Assembly (NCBI GenBank): GCA_947095535.1
Contig: OX352772.1
Span: 320,178,018 to 320,242,017, forward strand
Length of the DNA stretch: 64,000 nt
DNA from: Poecilobothrus nobilitatus
Lineage: Eukaryota; Arthropoda; Insecta; Diptera; Dolichopodidae
Direction of reading: 5' to 3'
Shown here in pieces: positions 1 through 12,560 of this stretch. Each line of letters begins with the position of its first letter. Positions within the stretch are counted from its first letter, which is position 1. The notes under the pieces are model-generated. The model was given only the letters and a program-made list of their open reading frames with translations, searched no databases and was not told where the DNA came from. The position numbers and the translations under genes were made by a program.

Positions 1-1128
1 AATATATAATCATATTAGAATTTAAAAAATAAAAACTAAAATTATTAAGGAGTTTTACAAAGAAGCTAATTTTTTTCGCAAAGGTCACTTAAGGAACATT
101 GGAGCTAATTGACATTTTTAAATCAAAAATTTTAAATGCATCTGCTCTAAATTTAAAATTTTTTTTATATATTATGGTAATTATATTTTATAGTATATCT
201 TCATTTTAATAGTAATTAACACAATTACGCAAATGATTTCTATCAGATATTTTTTGGTTCAATTTTGCAAAATTAATGCTATATAACAGTCATTAATATC
301 GAATATATGCTTTTCTGTCTATATTCCCAAAATAAAACATTTTATTTTTTTCATACATATCAATATTCCAAGAAGAATCATTTGTCTAGATATAAAATAA
401 CAGAAATTTAAAATAGTTTTATATAATATGAAATTTCCCCGAAATTAAAAAAAAAAAACTTAAAAAAATAAATTTCGGCATTTTAAAATTCAAATGAATG
501 CTGTAGCAGTCATTTGGTACATAAGTTTAAATCAGTGAAAATAAAAAGTATGAATTCCAAAATATAAAAAAATCAAATTAGAATAAAAAATATCGCTTTT
601 CAGTCGGGGTAATTCTATCCTCCTGAATCGAGGTTTATAAAGGGATTCGAAATTTTCCATTTGAAAATGAATTAAAAATCAGGATTGATGAACACAATTG
701 CAAGATAATATATTATGTCCGGTAAAATTTTCACATTTTCTTCAATTGTAAAGACCCCAATTTAATCGGCTCAAAACAAAAGTGGTCTAACCCTAAAAAA
801 CAAAATTGCTTTTTTTGCTCAAATAATAAAAAATTAAGTCTAAAATTTAATTATATTTACTATATGAAAAGGTAATATGTTATTATTTTAGGCTAATTTA
901 ATTTTACTTTTAATATATTTTTGTTAGTGCTACTAAAGTGACCTAATCAACATATTTATGGTTTAGGACACTTTGACTTTCAAGAAAATTAGAAACTGAT
1001 TTAAGCAAAATTTTTTGATGAATATGAATTACGTAGGTACCATATTTTTTATTTTTATTTTTTTTTTTTTTATAATTTCCTCAGCAAAGTGAATTGCTAA
1101 TTCAATTATTTTAAGATAATTTTTTCCT
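1..1128. other. AT-rich non-coding DNA, nothing recognised
   Basis: No open frame of useful length, no repeat shared with the rest of the window that I could see, and no RNA gene. It holds short A and T runs, including a run of about 15 T near 1055-1070 just before the retrotransposon relic. Confidence 0.6.
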
Positions 1129-1790
1129 TTAACAAAAATATTTATCTAATTCAATTATGATCTCCCATGTGAGGTTACACTGGCTGAGTTCGTTTATTAT
1201 GGTGCGTCTCCAGGTGTTACTTGGACGCCCGCGTCTTCTGCTTCCTTCGGAGTTCCACTCCAGAGCCATGCGACTTATGTTGTACTGGTGTTTCCTTAGC
1301 GTGTGGCCTACCCACCTCCATTTTTGCTTTCTTAATTGCCTCAGTATGGGTTCCTCTCCTGTGAGTCTCCATAGATCTTCGTTGGTTATTCTGAGCGGCC
1401 AGAATATTCTAGAGATTATGCGCAGACAGCTGTTAGTGAAGACCTGTATCTTTTGAATGATGGTGTTGGATAACATCCATGTTTCGCTACCATACATTAG
1501 TACGGTTTTCACGCAAGCATTGAAGATCCTTAATTTTCTTTTCCTTAAGATTCGGGTGTTTTTCCATACTGGGTGCAATCGTCCGAATGATGCCCTTGCT
1601 TTCTTGCTTTGTTAAGTCTGTTGTTCACATCCGCCTCTGCACCACCATCTGTAGACTACCTAGATAGTTGAACTGGTTGACGTATTCAACTGGATACGTT
1701 TTCAGCACGATGAGATGGTTGTTGGTGCTGTTGATTTTCATCGCCTCAGTTTTGCTGATGTTAATTTCAAGTTAATTTGCAAGATGTTAA
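1129..1790 (-). pseudogene. RTE-like non-LTR retrotransposon relic (C-terminal part of reverse transcriptase ORF)
   Basis: Read on the minus strand, a 149-codon open stretch (1578 down to 1129) carries the block after the reverse transcriptase catalytic core that is typical of RTE-type elements: VLMYGSETW at residues 26-34, then a C-L-R-I-I-x-R-I-x-W-P-x-R-I-x-N-E-D-L-W stretch, KWRWVGHTLRK at about 85-95, and RRRGRPSNTWRR at about 113-124. Upstream (1579 to about 1790) the same protein continues in other frames: YVNQFNYLGS, then a DGGAEADVNNR segment, then RASFGRLHPVW, so at least two frameshifts separate them. The catalytic FADD region and the endonuclease are not seen, so the copy is 5' truncated as well as frameshifted. 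Clade assignment (RTE rather than another LINE clade) is from remembered family features. The 99-codon plus-strand frame at 1157-1456 is a shadow. Confidence 0.8.
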
Positions 1791-1816
1791 TTGCATTTCC
1801 TACGTTAAGTGCTAAC

Positions 1817-1880
1817 CGTTCTAGGTGCTAGGTTTTAAGTTCTAAGTGCTTTCTAGGTGCTAGGTTCTAGGTTCTAAATG
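1817..1880. repeat. Degenerate short tandem repeat (TTCTAGGTGCTAGG-like)
   Basis: The words ctaggtgctagg, ttctaagtgct, ttctaggtgctagg and ttctaggttctaa follow one another in about 60 bp, giving a decayed array with a unit of roughly 7-14 bp. It lies next to the upstream limit of the RTE-like relic. Confidence 0.6.
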
Positions 1881-2319
1881 CCAGCCTTTTTGTAAAACAT
1901 ATTGCTCACAAATTTCTAATTTTGGAACATTTTTTTATGCCATGGTCTAATTTAAAAAAATAAAAAATATTTTCCAATAATATCTTCAGATTGGATGTTA
2001 CTAAAACATCTTGAAAGAAAACCGCATTTCAAATTATTAATATAACTTTTGAAAATTTCATTTCATTTAACCAAATGATAAATCAATAAGACATCGAAAT
2101 GAAGATGAAAATAATAAAAAAGGTTAAAATTTGTTGGCTAAAATACGATTTAATGGAACTGTTGAAACATTTTTTTTTAATATTTAATTACAAATGCATA
2201 AAGTTTTTCTATTTTAAAAAATAAACAAGTAAATTTAACAGTAAGTCGATTTTTGTCGATATTAATATCCTACACCTGAATAATTCGAATTAAATTAAAA
2301 ATCAATAAGTTTTTTGGCA

Positions 2320-2582
2320 GTTGCTTGAACAGCCTCCCTGTACTTCCTTATTCAATTCGAATTTCAAGAACGTAAAAGCGGCATACTTTAACACCCTTGC
2401 ACAAAATTTTAAGTTTTTATCTTTATTAATTTCGAAGATATGCTTGACGATATGGGAGACGTGTGTCAGCTACCCGAATCGCTCCTCCAATTCATCTCAA
2501 ATTTCAGGGCCACCGAGGAAACATAACAGTACCAAAAATAAAGGGTATATCTTTACAGTATATTGGCTAGGGAATAAGTAGA
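2320..2582 (+). other. GC-richer island, possible decayed coding trace, unidentified
   Basis: An 86-codon frame (2321-2581) is open, but a different frame between about 2437 and 2515 reads more like protein (LDDMGDVCQLPESLL, then ISNFRATEE). The base composition is clearly less A+T-rich than the neighbourhood, as expected of a mobile-element remnant. I do not recognise the family and would not call it a gene. Confidence 0.3.
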
Positions 2583-2739
2583 GGAAAGGATAGGATAATA
2601 GGAAATTTATTCTTAAAAATCTTCCGCTTCTCAAAATTTCAAGATTTTGACTAAAAGTGTTCCGCAGATACAGACAAACAAAAAGTTTTTAAAATTTTAT
2701 ATTTTAGCGTTTATTTATAGAGCTTATAAATATATTCAT

Positions 2740-3040
2740 TTGATGTGTTTAAAATAAAAAAAAATAATAATAAAAACTTTAGAAATAAACATTTTAAATT
2801 AGCTTTTTAAAACTTGTATAAATTAGCTTGTAACAACTTGTGTGTTGTTCTGTAATGGATGAGGTTACATAAAAAGTTTATTCCACAAAATTAATTAGAT
2901 GTCTCCTAATAAGTAATATATCTATGGTTTTGAAACGATTCCATTGTTCTATCTTAAACTAGGTTATACATTTTGTAAACCAACAGAAGACGAACGGACA
3001 AAGGAAATCTAATAAGCAAATTTGTAAGTTGAAAAAATTG
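2740..3040 (-). repeat. DR-2 dispersed repeat, decayed 5'-side copy
   Basis: Shares the order of landmarks of the complete DR-2 copy at 42139-43419, read on the opposite strand: a gaggttacataaaaag-type block, ttccacaaaattaat, a ctatcttaaac block, ttttgtaaac, and an acggacaa remnant of the GTCC block. No coding capacity. Boundaries are approximate. Confidence 0.6.
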
Positions 3041-4039
3041 ATAATCTAATGAAAAACAATTTCTTAAATATAAAAGAAATCAAAATATAAAAGAAATTTG
3101 ATTTAAAAGTATTCTGAAATAGAAAAATCAAAAGAAACTTTCTAAAAATATAAAAATCTTAGATCCAATTGTCAGATTAAGCTCAAAATATTTTTATTTA
3201 TAAATTTTTTACAAAAAGTAACTATAAATAATTGCAATTAACTATTTAAGGCATTTTTAAACTTATATTCTTCAATATTACTTAAAATATCGAAATTATT
3301 CCACCAACTGAGAAATACAATTTTAGTCTCTTACGTAATTAAAAGAAAAATAAAATTTTCCTCAAAAATTTAAATATCTTGAATTTTCCTGACATTTTTA
3401 AATTTTCATAAAGATTATTTTTCTTAAGATAGATCTAAAAAAGAACTGATTTATATACATTTTAGACTCGTTTACATTTTATATGTAAGTAACCTACGGT
3501 TATGCCTTAACAGCAGTAGATTTTGCAGACAAACTGAAGCTCTAGAAAGCGTAGAGCAGTTTAGTATGCACCTCTCCCACCAATACCGGAAATATCTCAG
3601 TAGCTTCTTTTTCCAATATTTAAGAAAAGTCACTAACATGGATATGAGAAAATTCTAAAACTTCTTTCACCAGAATATTATCATCGTGGCATAAATGAAA
3701 CTTAATATTTACTCTATTCAAATAATTTTGAGAGTACATTACAGATCTGGACTCTAGTGATTCCTAACACGTTAGTTCAATTTTCATCAATTAAAAATTT
3801 TAAAATTTATTCAAGAATAAAAACTGCACTTGTATAAATTAATTTCATGTCACTAACAAACAAATCATTTTCATTAAATTATTCTTTTTATGATTAAAAC
3901 AGATATTAAAATAAATTCAAAGTCTAAATAGAGTTAAAACTGATTTGATTGACATTAGATTTCAACTTTCGTCCAAAAAAAATAAGTAAAACAAGACAGA
4001 ATGAAAAACAAACGGTTTTTAAAGCAGCATATTTTTCAA
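3041..4039. other. AT-rich non-coding DNA, nothing recognised
   Basis: No coding trace or shared repeat that I can support. A short GC-richer patch near 3520-3600 (cagtagattttgcagac to caataccgg) has no assignable identity. Confidence 0.5.
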
Positions 4040-4606
4040 AAGACATTATAAACAGTATATGAATATTGTAACTTGCACCAAAATTGTAATTTTTCGTAAA
4101 CCTTTATTTATCAGAAAAAAGTTTTGAAGATACAAAACTAAAGGGAAACTTCTTTAATTTTAATAAATTAATAAAAAACATTAATACATTTCAAAATTCA
4201 AGGCTCTATCTAAAACCTTCCGAAGATATTGAGGAAGCAAATTCACATAACGGTAAAATTATTTATTATTGATTTATAAAGGCAAAGATAAAATCCTATT
4301 ATTTGACCTCTTTAGATTGAAAAAATGTTCAGCAGAATCTGAGATATAGACATTTAAAAATAGGACTTTTTCAAATTTTTAGCGGCTTATACCTAATTAA
4401 TATGAGGTGTTACATAATAAAGTCGTTCTACAACATTTTTTAAGAGACCTAATCCTAATCCTAAAGAGAACTAATTGAAAGACTTGATTTTTTTCTATCT
4501 TAAACGGTATAGAAATTTTGTGAACAGACGGACGAACGAACGGACAGTTAGAATGTAACTAATAAGCTAATTTTTCAAATGTTTTTTTTTTAAATGCGCT
4601 AAAAAA
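4040..4606 (-). repeat. DR-2 dispersed repeat, partial copy
   Basis: Minus-strand copy of the DR-2 family: a gtaacttgcaccaaaatt start block, cacataacggtaaaatt, gattgaaaaaatgttcagc, tcttaaacggtatagaa, gaacagacggacgaacg, and the terminal gcgctaaaaaa at 4596-4606, which matches the TTTTTAGC end of the full copy at 42139. The inner parts have been lost relative to the 1.28-kb copy. Confidence 0.7.
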
Positions 4607-7600
4607 ATATTAGAAACATGAAATTTTTATTGTATTTAATTGAAGTTTGCGTGTTCGTTAATTGAACAAATATTTTTTTTTTAATACTTCCAATTTTTTT
4701 GTTTTTGATTTTTCTTTTTGTTGTTGTTATTATTATTAACGCCATTGTAACTGTAAATTCCTTTCTTTTCAAGTAAGTTTTGTAATAAGTTAATTTAATA
4801 TTTTTATATGGTAGTTTCTTTTTAATTTAAACTATTTTAATAGCTAACGGTAATATTTTATATCTTATAGCTTTTTTTCGAACAGCTTATCATATAATGG
4901 GGATGTGATGGGGTAAAATAGTAAAGTATAGCTAAATCGTAATATTTGTAATTAACTAAATGGAATTATTTTTTTAAATTTTTTTTTAATGAAAAAATAA
5001 TATTAAGATTTCAACACGAATAAGTTAAATTTATTATCGAACTGAACATATTTATATTTCGAATTTTGGTTTTGAATTTTTTTTTTTTTATTTCTATTTT
5101 ACTATTAACTTTAGCGATCCCCAGCAGATTTTCTTGAGGGGATGAAAAAAAGAATACAAAACATTTTTTTTACTAACAATTTTTTAAAACTAACAAAAAC
5201 AAGAACTAAAAATTTTTATTTAACCGCTAGCTGCATCATAAACTGAGCGAACTGGAATAATATTGGTTGGTGATTATTTACTTAGATAGCATAGATGTTG
5301 TTCCATAAATTGGAATATAAAATAAAATAACGATAGGTACTACCTATACTGCGAAGAAAAATATATTTTTTAATTTTTTTTTTTTTTTTTTTATTAGAAA
5401 CTAAAATACATACATATGTACATGAATCTTTAGGTATTTGTATTTTTTTTGCTTTTGTAGTTTTATATAATATATTATATGAGTAACGAATGTGTAAAAA
5501 AAAACAAAAAGAAAAAACACAAATTAGAAGGACTTATACTGCAAGTGTATATGAATTTGAAGTAAGTGTAAATAAGATAAATTGCTTGATTCTAAATTTT
5601 CTATATAGATATATATATACATATACATACATAATATTATGTGAGTTTAAACCATCTTTAGTCTAGAATTTTAAAAAAAAATAGAAACGAATGTACTTGA
5701 AAGAAAATTAGAAAATTTTCACATCATTTATCCCTTCAACGACAACAAAAAACAACAAAAATAAAAATAAACTATAGATAGGAAAAAAAAAAAACTTTAA
5801 AATAATGATAATGGTGTATACTAATAGTGTGTTGGTTTTAAGGTGATGAAAAATGCATTTAAAGATTGATTAAACCATTTATAAATTTAAGAGAACGTAA
5901 AAATCTTTAAAAATGTTGACATGTGGAAGAAAAAGATTTTTTATACCATTGGTTGTCGGGGTTTTAATTTTTTGTTTTTTTTTTTGTTTTTTTTTTTGCT
6001 TTTATATATTTTATTTTTAAGATAGTTAATTTTATTTATAACTTGTGTAGAAATCATTTCGTATGACCTTTTTTTCTTTCAGCACGTTTTTATTTGTTTT
6101 GTTGTGTTTTTTTTTTTTGTTTTTCCTGAAATATCTGAAGTATTTGTTAAGGAATGAAACGAACATGAATCCTATATCAGTGTGTGTCTTTAACCTTACT
6201 AAGAACCTACTCTTTTTTTTTTTTTTACCAAACGGGAATGTTAAGGTTAAGGAATGAAAATTATTTTTAGTTTATTAGAAATGTACAAATATAAAATACA
6301 AAATAATTATTATTATTGGAGAAGAGTAAATTGGTTTTTATTTAGATTGATGGGAAATTTAAAAACTAAAGAAGAGTTTTAAATATATAATTAAATTTCA
6401 ATTTAACATCACGCAAATGTATTTTAAAAAGTACTTAAATAATAATATGTCAGTTAAGAATTATTAGTATATAGTAAATTTATTATTTTTAATTATTTTA
6501 TAATTTTGAAATTTTGTAATTTTATTTAAAAAATAAAAACGTGTTGTTATATTTATCTAAAAGGAATGTTAAAATAAGTGTATAGTAGATATTTGTTTTT
6601 TTAAATTTAATATTCGAATAGTTTTTAGTTTTATTTATTTTCTTTTTAGTTTTAGCTTGACACATAAACCATATAGGTATTCATAATAATAGCGAGTAAA
6701 TCTTGCTTGCGCAATCAATAATTTCAATAATTTTTATTGTACTGAGTGCGGTCGCGGTGATGGCGTTCAGTCTAATCAAAATTATTATATCTATTAATAT
6801 TTAATATATTAATGAAAAAAATCAATTCTCAATATACTAAGTAAAATATAAATATCTTTAGAAATGGAATAGGATGCAGTTTATAGAATTGCACAATGAA
6901 AACTTTTAAATACAGTAACAAGTTTTGAATACTTAAATATTTAAAAGAACTGAAGCGTGTTACCACTTGGTCAACTGTATTAAAAAAATTATTATATTTC
7001 ACTTGATTTACACTTGTGAAGAAAAAAGCAGAAAATCAGTTTGAATTTTTAATAGAAAATTATTTATTTACTACGCTAAAATAATAAGTCAATATTTTCG
7101 GAGTTATTTGATGGGTTTTTTGTTGATTTCGATTACCTGTTTCTGGCTTTTTAAAGATATTTTGTCTGTAATTATTCTATCTAATTATTTTGACTGATTG
7201 AGCTTAAACTTGTGACTGACTGAAGTCAAATTTATATTTCGCAAAAAAAAAAAAAAAAAAAAAACAGGATAATGATTTACCTAATATATACTGGAGAACT
7301 ATTTAATATTAAGTAGGAAATTTTTATTTTTAACTTGTGTTATGAACATATATGGATGCGGTTTATAGGGTTACACAATATTTGAAAGTTGTATACTATA
7401 GTTGTCATTTTCCTATAAGAAAACTTTGTATTGACATATTAAATTTATATGGATACATACAAACACACACAAATTATTAAGATTAAACTTAAGTAATTTA
7501 TTGTTGTACTTGAATTGTTCAGATATTTATATGAAAAATTTTGGACACTAAAAAGTTAGTTGTTCAAATGCTAGCCTAAATGTTGACGGCACAATCAGTC

Positions 7601-7999
7601 AGATATAATAGAGAAACTATACATGTGGTTTCAGCAATATTTTGAGTCATGACATTAGTTTTCTGATTTATCATATTTGCGGAAGGACTTTCTAATCAAT
7701 AAATTTTTACTGATCCATACACAATTGACTTTATATCTATCATGCTTATTTCGATGAGTTATAAACGAAGGAGCAATTTTAATATACCTTTAACTTATTA
7801 TTCAGACGGGTATAATAATAAATAATTAATAAAAATCACACATTCATAAAAAAAACAGTTCAATAATTATAGCTTTTTATATAATAAAAATTTTATCATT
7901 AATTTTAAATAAATTATAATATAACTTTATTACAGTTAACAGTTAATTAATTATATCAAAATCTAAATTTTTCTTTTAATTATTACCAACCGCATACAA
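4607..7999. other. AT-rich low-complexity DNA
   Basis: Holds many homopolymer runs: about 18 T near 5375-5392, T-rich stretches near 5960-6000 and 6105-6125, and about 20 A near 7244-7263. The 64-codon frame at 6063-6257 is built from poly-T (poly-Phe/Leu) and is not a gene. A 26-bp word recurs at 6871-6896 and 7353-7378 (see its own entry). No gene is supported. Confidence 0.6.
6871..6896 (+). repeat. Short repeated word, copy 1
   Basis: The core ggatgcagtttatag here and ggatgcggtttatag at 7353-7378 are followed by similar acacaa/gcacaa ends, with about four differences in 26 bp and 482 bp between copies. It may be what is left of an old insertion or local duplication. Confidence 0.4.
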
Positions 8000-8290
8000 T
8001 TATATATAAGGTAGGTATTGTTTTCATACTAAAAATTTGTACCCGAGATTTTGGCAAAAATGCACTACTCGGGTGTGGAGAAGGCTGTAAAAAAATGTTT
8101 AGCATGATGTCCGTATGTGTGTGTGTGTGTGTGTGTGTGGGTATATCTGTGGGCACGTGTAACAGCTTAAACGGCTGAGCGGAATTTTTTGCAATTTCAT
8201 ATTTAAGGTTTTGACGTAAATATCTCGGATTGATAAGCTTTTGGAGCAAATCGGACAACCGTAAGTGGTAGTTTACTAGTGTACTTTTCA
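8000..8290 (+). repeat. Relic of a dispersed repeat with an embedded (GT)n tract
   Basis: Around the microsatellite, words such as atgtccgtatgtg, cttaaacggctgagcgg and atatctcggattgat follow each other. This wording is common at the edges of non-coding dispersed repeats in insect genomes, which usually pair a GTCCGTGTGTG block with an ACGGCTNNNCCGATTT-like block. The 91-codon minus frame through it contains the repeat-encoded His-Thr tract and is not a gene. Confidence 0.4.
8116..8139 (+). repeat. (GT)n microsatellite
   Basis: A nearly pure GT dinucleotide run of about 12 units inside the dispersed-repeat relic at 8000-8290. Confidence 0.9.
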
Positions 8291-8946
8291 GATTGAATAA
8301 TAATTTTATGTTTGTTTTGTATTTGTTTACTGTTTTTATTATTTATTACTTCTAATATTTTTGAATGAAAAAAAAATCATGCAGGTACCTTACATAATAA
8401 TGGATGTATGAATGAATGAATGCACATATACGATTTGATTGCTTATTATTGTTATTGTATAAAACAAAATGTCGTTAAATTATTAGAAGTTATTTTTCTT
8501 TGATATAAATTATTATGTAAAAAATCTATTAATTTTGGCATTATTGTACTTTTCGTGTAGTGGCTGTTGGTCCCGTGGTGGACACAGCTGATTTTTTTTC
8601 TGATTATATATTTTTTTATTGTATAATTCTAATTAGTATATGAAATTCAAATATATCAAATAATTTTATTAATTAAATACAATATTCACTACCTACTTAT
8701 TTCCTATGTAACCTTTATTTGACTTTTTTTTTTTTTTGTTTTTCTCTTTTTTTTATTTATATCCCATAATAACATATAAATATTATATATTAAACAATAT
8801 ATTTGTATTTTTGTATACATATATGTATCTGTATTTGTATTTACATTCATTTTATAGGTAAGATACAACAATACAATTACAATATATAATTTACTATTAT
8901 TTTAATGGCTAAACATGCATACGTAAAATGTAATTGTAGTTATAAT

Positions 8947-9190
8947 GGTGCAATGACAGAAGACCTGAGAGAATAAAGCCCGCGGACTTTAAATCCTTTT
9001 CAAAAAAGAATTTAATAAAAGGACATACTGGTGCAGTGACAGAACGCCTGTGGAAATAAAGCCCGCGGGCTTTAAGTTCAAAACTTTTGGAATTAAACCC
9101 CGCGAGCTTTATTTCCTTTTTGAATTGGAATTAAAGCCCATAATTAAAAGCTGGCGAGCTTTATTTTCTAGGCCGTTCTGTCAATGCACC
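8947..9190. mobile_element. GC-rich MITE with terminal inverted repeats
   Basis: The left end starts ggtgcaatgacagaagacc and the right end, read on the minus strand, starts ggtgcattgacagaacgg. A second, inner copy of the left end (ggtgcagtgacagaacgcc) begins at 9030. Each end is followed by an aataaagcccgcgg-type block, repeated four times in alternating orientation (around 8975, 9058, 9100 and 9150). The element is 244 bp and has no coding capacity, so it is non-autonomous. The inverted similarity reaches a few bases into the flanks (agttata on both sides). I cannot assign a superfamily and see no clear target-site duplication. Confidence 0.75.
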
Positions 9191-10897
9191 TGATATAACT
9201 GGTATAACATAAAAATTACTCATTTATATTTTACTACATAAATTAAATAAACGACTAAAATATAACACTTTTAATATTATTTATTATAGAACATCCAAAA
9301 AAAACTAAAAAAAAGTTTTAAATTCAAATTTCTATTAATTCAAATTTTAAATATTGGAAAATTAGTGACATCATACCAATATAATATTATAGTTTCACAA
9401 CATAACCACATATTTTATAAAATCTAATATTCCAACATTTATATTTAATAACACCTAGTGTTTATAAAAATTTAGATGTATTTACATATGTATATGTAGA
9501 ATGTGAATATCTATGCATATAGAAACAAACAAACAGCAAATATCAACACTAAACCCATAAATAATTCAAAATTAAAATTTAAAATATGGACTCACCTTTA
9601 ATTAATTTTTTGTTTTTAATTTTTAAATTTTGAAATTTTTTTTGTTAAAATAAAAGTAAGTTTTTGTTTTTTTTGCCCTCCCACCCTACTGCAATCCCAG
9701 AATTCGGAAAATAAAACTTCCACAAAGTTTCTATATCGTGCTCTGTTGTGGGCCAGTTGTTTAATTTTTGTTTATGTTTCTCACTGCTTCTAAACTTATT
9801 CGTTATTCACATTCTTCACATTATTTTTAGTCTGCTCACACTTTTTTTACCTGAGAATTTTAGTCAAGCACTTGACGAGCAATGTTTTCTGGCGCTTGCC
9901 AAAGTGTATATTGACTATTCATCTCCTGTTTTGTGTCTTTATTTGACAAAGTAAAGTTCTTGTTTTGAGATTGTTAGTATATTATCATTCATTATTCTTC
10001 TATAGCTCATTTTATATATTGAATTGTTCGACACTTATTTCCAAATACTTATACCTTGTTTGTTGTAGAGTTGAATAGTCACGTTCTCGTGATCTCATAA
10101 ACGGAGAAATGCAGAATATTTCTTCACTTAGAGTACAAAATTTGGATTATTAGTTCCCACTACAAATCCTAAAATAACGCAAAAACCACATGTTCTTTCT
10201 TTTGCTTTGAATTTCGTTCAAAAATAAGTACAGTTACCTATAATAGTTCAATATATACCTATAATAGTTCGTACTTATTTGAACCTTCGTGTAAATGCTT
10301 ACCATAATACCTGACTTGACTATTTAAATTTACAAAATTCTAGTCTTGTTGGTTTTCAAGATATGCAAACTGATTTCGAAAGTTTGAACGACTTCTATCC
10401 AAAGGCTTTATTCTAATAATTTGCTAGGATCCAAACTAAATGATCCCATTAAATCTGGTGATAGAACTATGTTCCCACAAAATTTGGTGACAGTCGGAAG
10501 TGTGATTTAGTAGTGATGTGGTAACAAAAAAAAATGCTACTGTACTTTATGTAACAGATGAGACAGATAACGGATAACGGTACTTAAAACAGAATAAAAA
10601 CAGTTAAATACTCCTAATAAGACATCTTCTCCTTCCGTACCCTACCAAATACCCTATTCAAAGTGTAGTGACATTAATAAGACATTATATCTTTTTTCAT
10701 AAACTTTACCCCCTACTTTATTTACTGGAGTTTTATTTAATTAATATATTTTTAAGATCAAACCCATAACTATAAAATTAACAATATTAAAATTAAATAT
10801 TAAATTCTAAGGAAGAAGGTATCGTAATTAAACGATTGGATAATTTGTACTTTGAAACCAAAGATCCCTTGGATTTTAAAATAGCATTTATATCCAT
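9191..10897. other. AT-rich non-coding DNA, nothing recognised
   Basis: A somewhat less A+T-rich patch (9670-9960) holds a 68-codon frame (9748-9954) with a hydrophobic composition that looks like chance, with no family resemblance. No RNA gene or repeat found. Confidence 0.5.
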
Positions 10898-11156
10898 AGC
10901 ATTTTCTGGTCAAATTCAGTTATTCACTAAATATATTCAGGTTTTTACTAAAAATATTCAAGTATTTACTAAATAAATTCAGATTTCTTTTTTTGAATTC
11001 AGAGTTTTACTAAATGAATTCAGATTTTTACTAAATAATAAAATAAAAATCTGAACTTATTTAGTAAATACCTGAATATATTTAACAAAAACCTGAATAT
11101 ATTTAGTAAATAACTAAGAATATTTAGTAAATACCTGAATTTGACCAGAAAATGCT
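10898..11156. mobile_element. Fold-back element made of inverted arrays of a ~22-bp unit
   Basis: The 259-bp segment is one large inverted repeat. The left end reads agcattttctggtcaaat and the right end is its exact reverse complement (…atttgaccagaaaatgct). Each arm of about 100 bp is a tandem array of a unit like ttcaggtatttactaaatat, so the transcript could fold into an imperfect long hairpin with the turn near 11030. No coding capacity. This architecture is that of fold-back (FB-like) or MITE elements. The superfamily is unknown. Confidence 0.8.
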
Positions 11157-12549
11157 GTAATATAACATAATAGTAAAATTACATTAAAATAATTACAACT
11201 AAAATATGGAATTAAATAAATATGGTCCCCTTTTCTAGATTAAATTTTATTGAACATTATTAAAAAAAAAAAAAATCCCTATGAAATATTTTCCTATAAA
11301 ATTTTAACCCTACACATTTTATTTAAATACAATTTTAATAAAATATAGGTGATAAATAAAATTTTTACCACCCCTTGGTGTTAGTTACTATTATCATTAT
11401 TATTATAATTTTGGTGATTTTTTTTATTATAATTTTTTATTTGATTATTTATGTATTGATTTATTTATTCCATTACAATTATAATTATAAATTTAATTAG
11501 GCAGTGATTGTTAATGACTATAGAGGGAATTTTTTATGTTTATTTCTAATTTCATTATTTTAGTGTTTTTTTTTTTGTTTTGTTTTATTTTTGTTTTTTT
11601 TTATGAATTAATGCATGTATTGTTTGTTGCTTGACGGCTACTTTATTTAAAACAAAATAAAAATAAAGAATAAAAATTATAAAAAAAAAAAAAAAATATA
11701 TTTTTTTTGATATTACTAAAATGAACAATTATTTTAATTACCACATATCAAACAAAATCAAAAAAAAAGAAAACTAAAATCATTAAACATAACTATAGAC
11801 AATCAACATTAAAATGAAAATGGAAAACATACTGCACAATTTCATATATATATATAAATAATAATAATAATATAAAATATCTATAGATACAATATGTGTA
11901 TATATATATTACAATAATCTATATTATACATATATGTATATGTTTACATGTAATTATATTTTCTCAAAAAGGATATCTGACTGTTCCAGTATGTACGTGG
12001 AAAATTTATGGTAAAATATTGTATTATCTGACCTTGTTAACAAGTACTAAATAAATATTTGATCAAAAAATGTTTTCTTTTTTGTTTTTTTTTTTGCATT
12101 TTATTATATTATTCGTGTAATATTATTATTATGTTAAGTTTGTTAGTTTTTTTATAATACCTTTTGTTTGAACAAATTGGAAAATTCATAACTTAATAAT
12201 AGAAAAATAATTTTAATAAACTTTGAAAGGTAGGTTTTGTCAGTTATGACCTTAATATTGTTATCCCGAAATTTTTGGGATATTATTTATTTATTTATAT
12301 ACTTCATAAATAATATCTTATATATCAATATTACAAAATCATAGGCTACTACGGAATATAGTAATATTAATTTATATAGTAATATTATTTATTATATGGT
12401 GTTCACCATATATATTTAGCAAAGGGGATTTGTTGAGAAAACCTATTTTTTCAGTAATTTTCCTTATAATTAAAAAAATTTATTAATGCAGGATTTGAAT
12501 AATATGCTATATATTCAAGATTTGAATAACACTCAGACCAAATCCGCTC
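11157..12549. other. AT-rich low-complexity DNA
   Basis: Contains poly-T and poly-A runs (for example near 11570 and 11680), TA-rich stretches near 11845-11945 and short homopurine tracts. No coding frame or known repeat. Confidence 0.55.
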
Positions 12550-12560
12550 CTGAGATTATT
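12550..12560. repeat. Left target-site duplication of the outer SINE
   Basis: The 11-bp word ctgagattatt occurs here and again at 13252-13262, exactly flanking the compound SINE insertion. It marks the original chromosomal target. Confidence 0.85.

Noticed and set aside
1157..1456. 99-codon plus-strand open frame
   Set aside because: It is the antisense shadow of the reverse transcriptase relic, whose minus-strand reading has clear family motifs.
6063..6257. 64-codon hydrophobic frame as a membrane peptide
   Set aside because: The hydrophobicity comes from poly-T codons (Phe/Leu). It has no conservation-like features.
7983..8258. 91-codon minus-strand frame
   Set aside because: It contains a Thr-His tract from the (GT)n microsatellite, and the rest lies in a dispersed-repeat relic.
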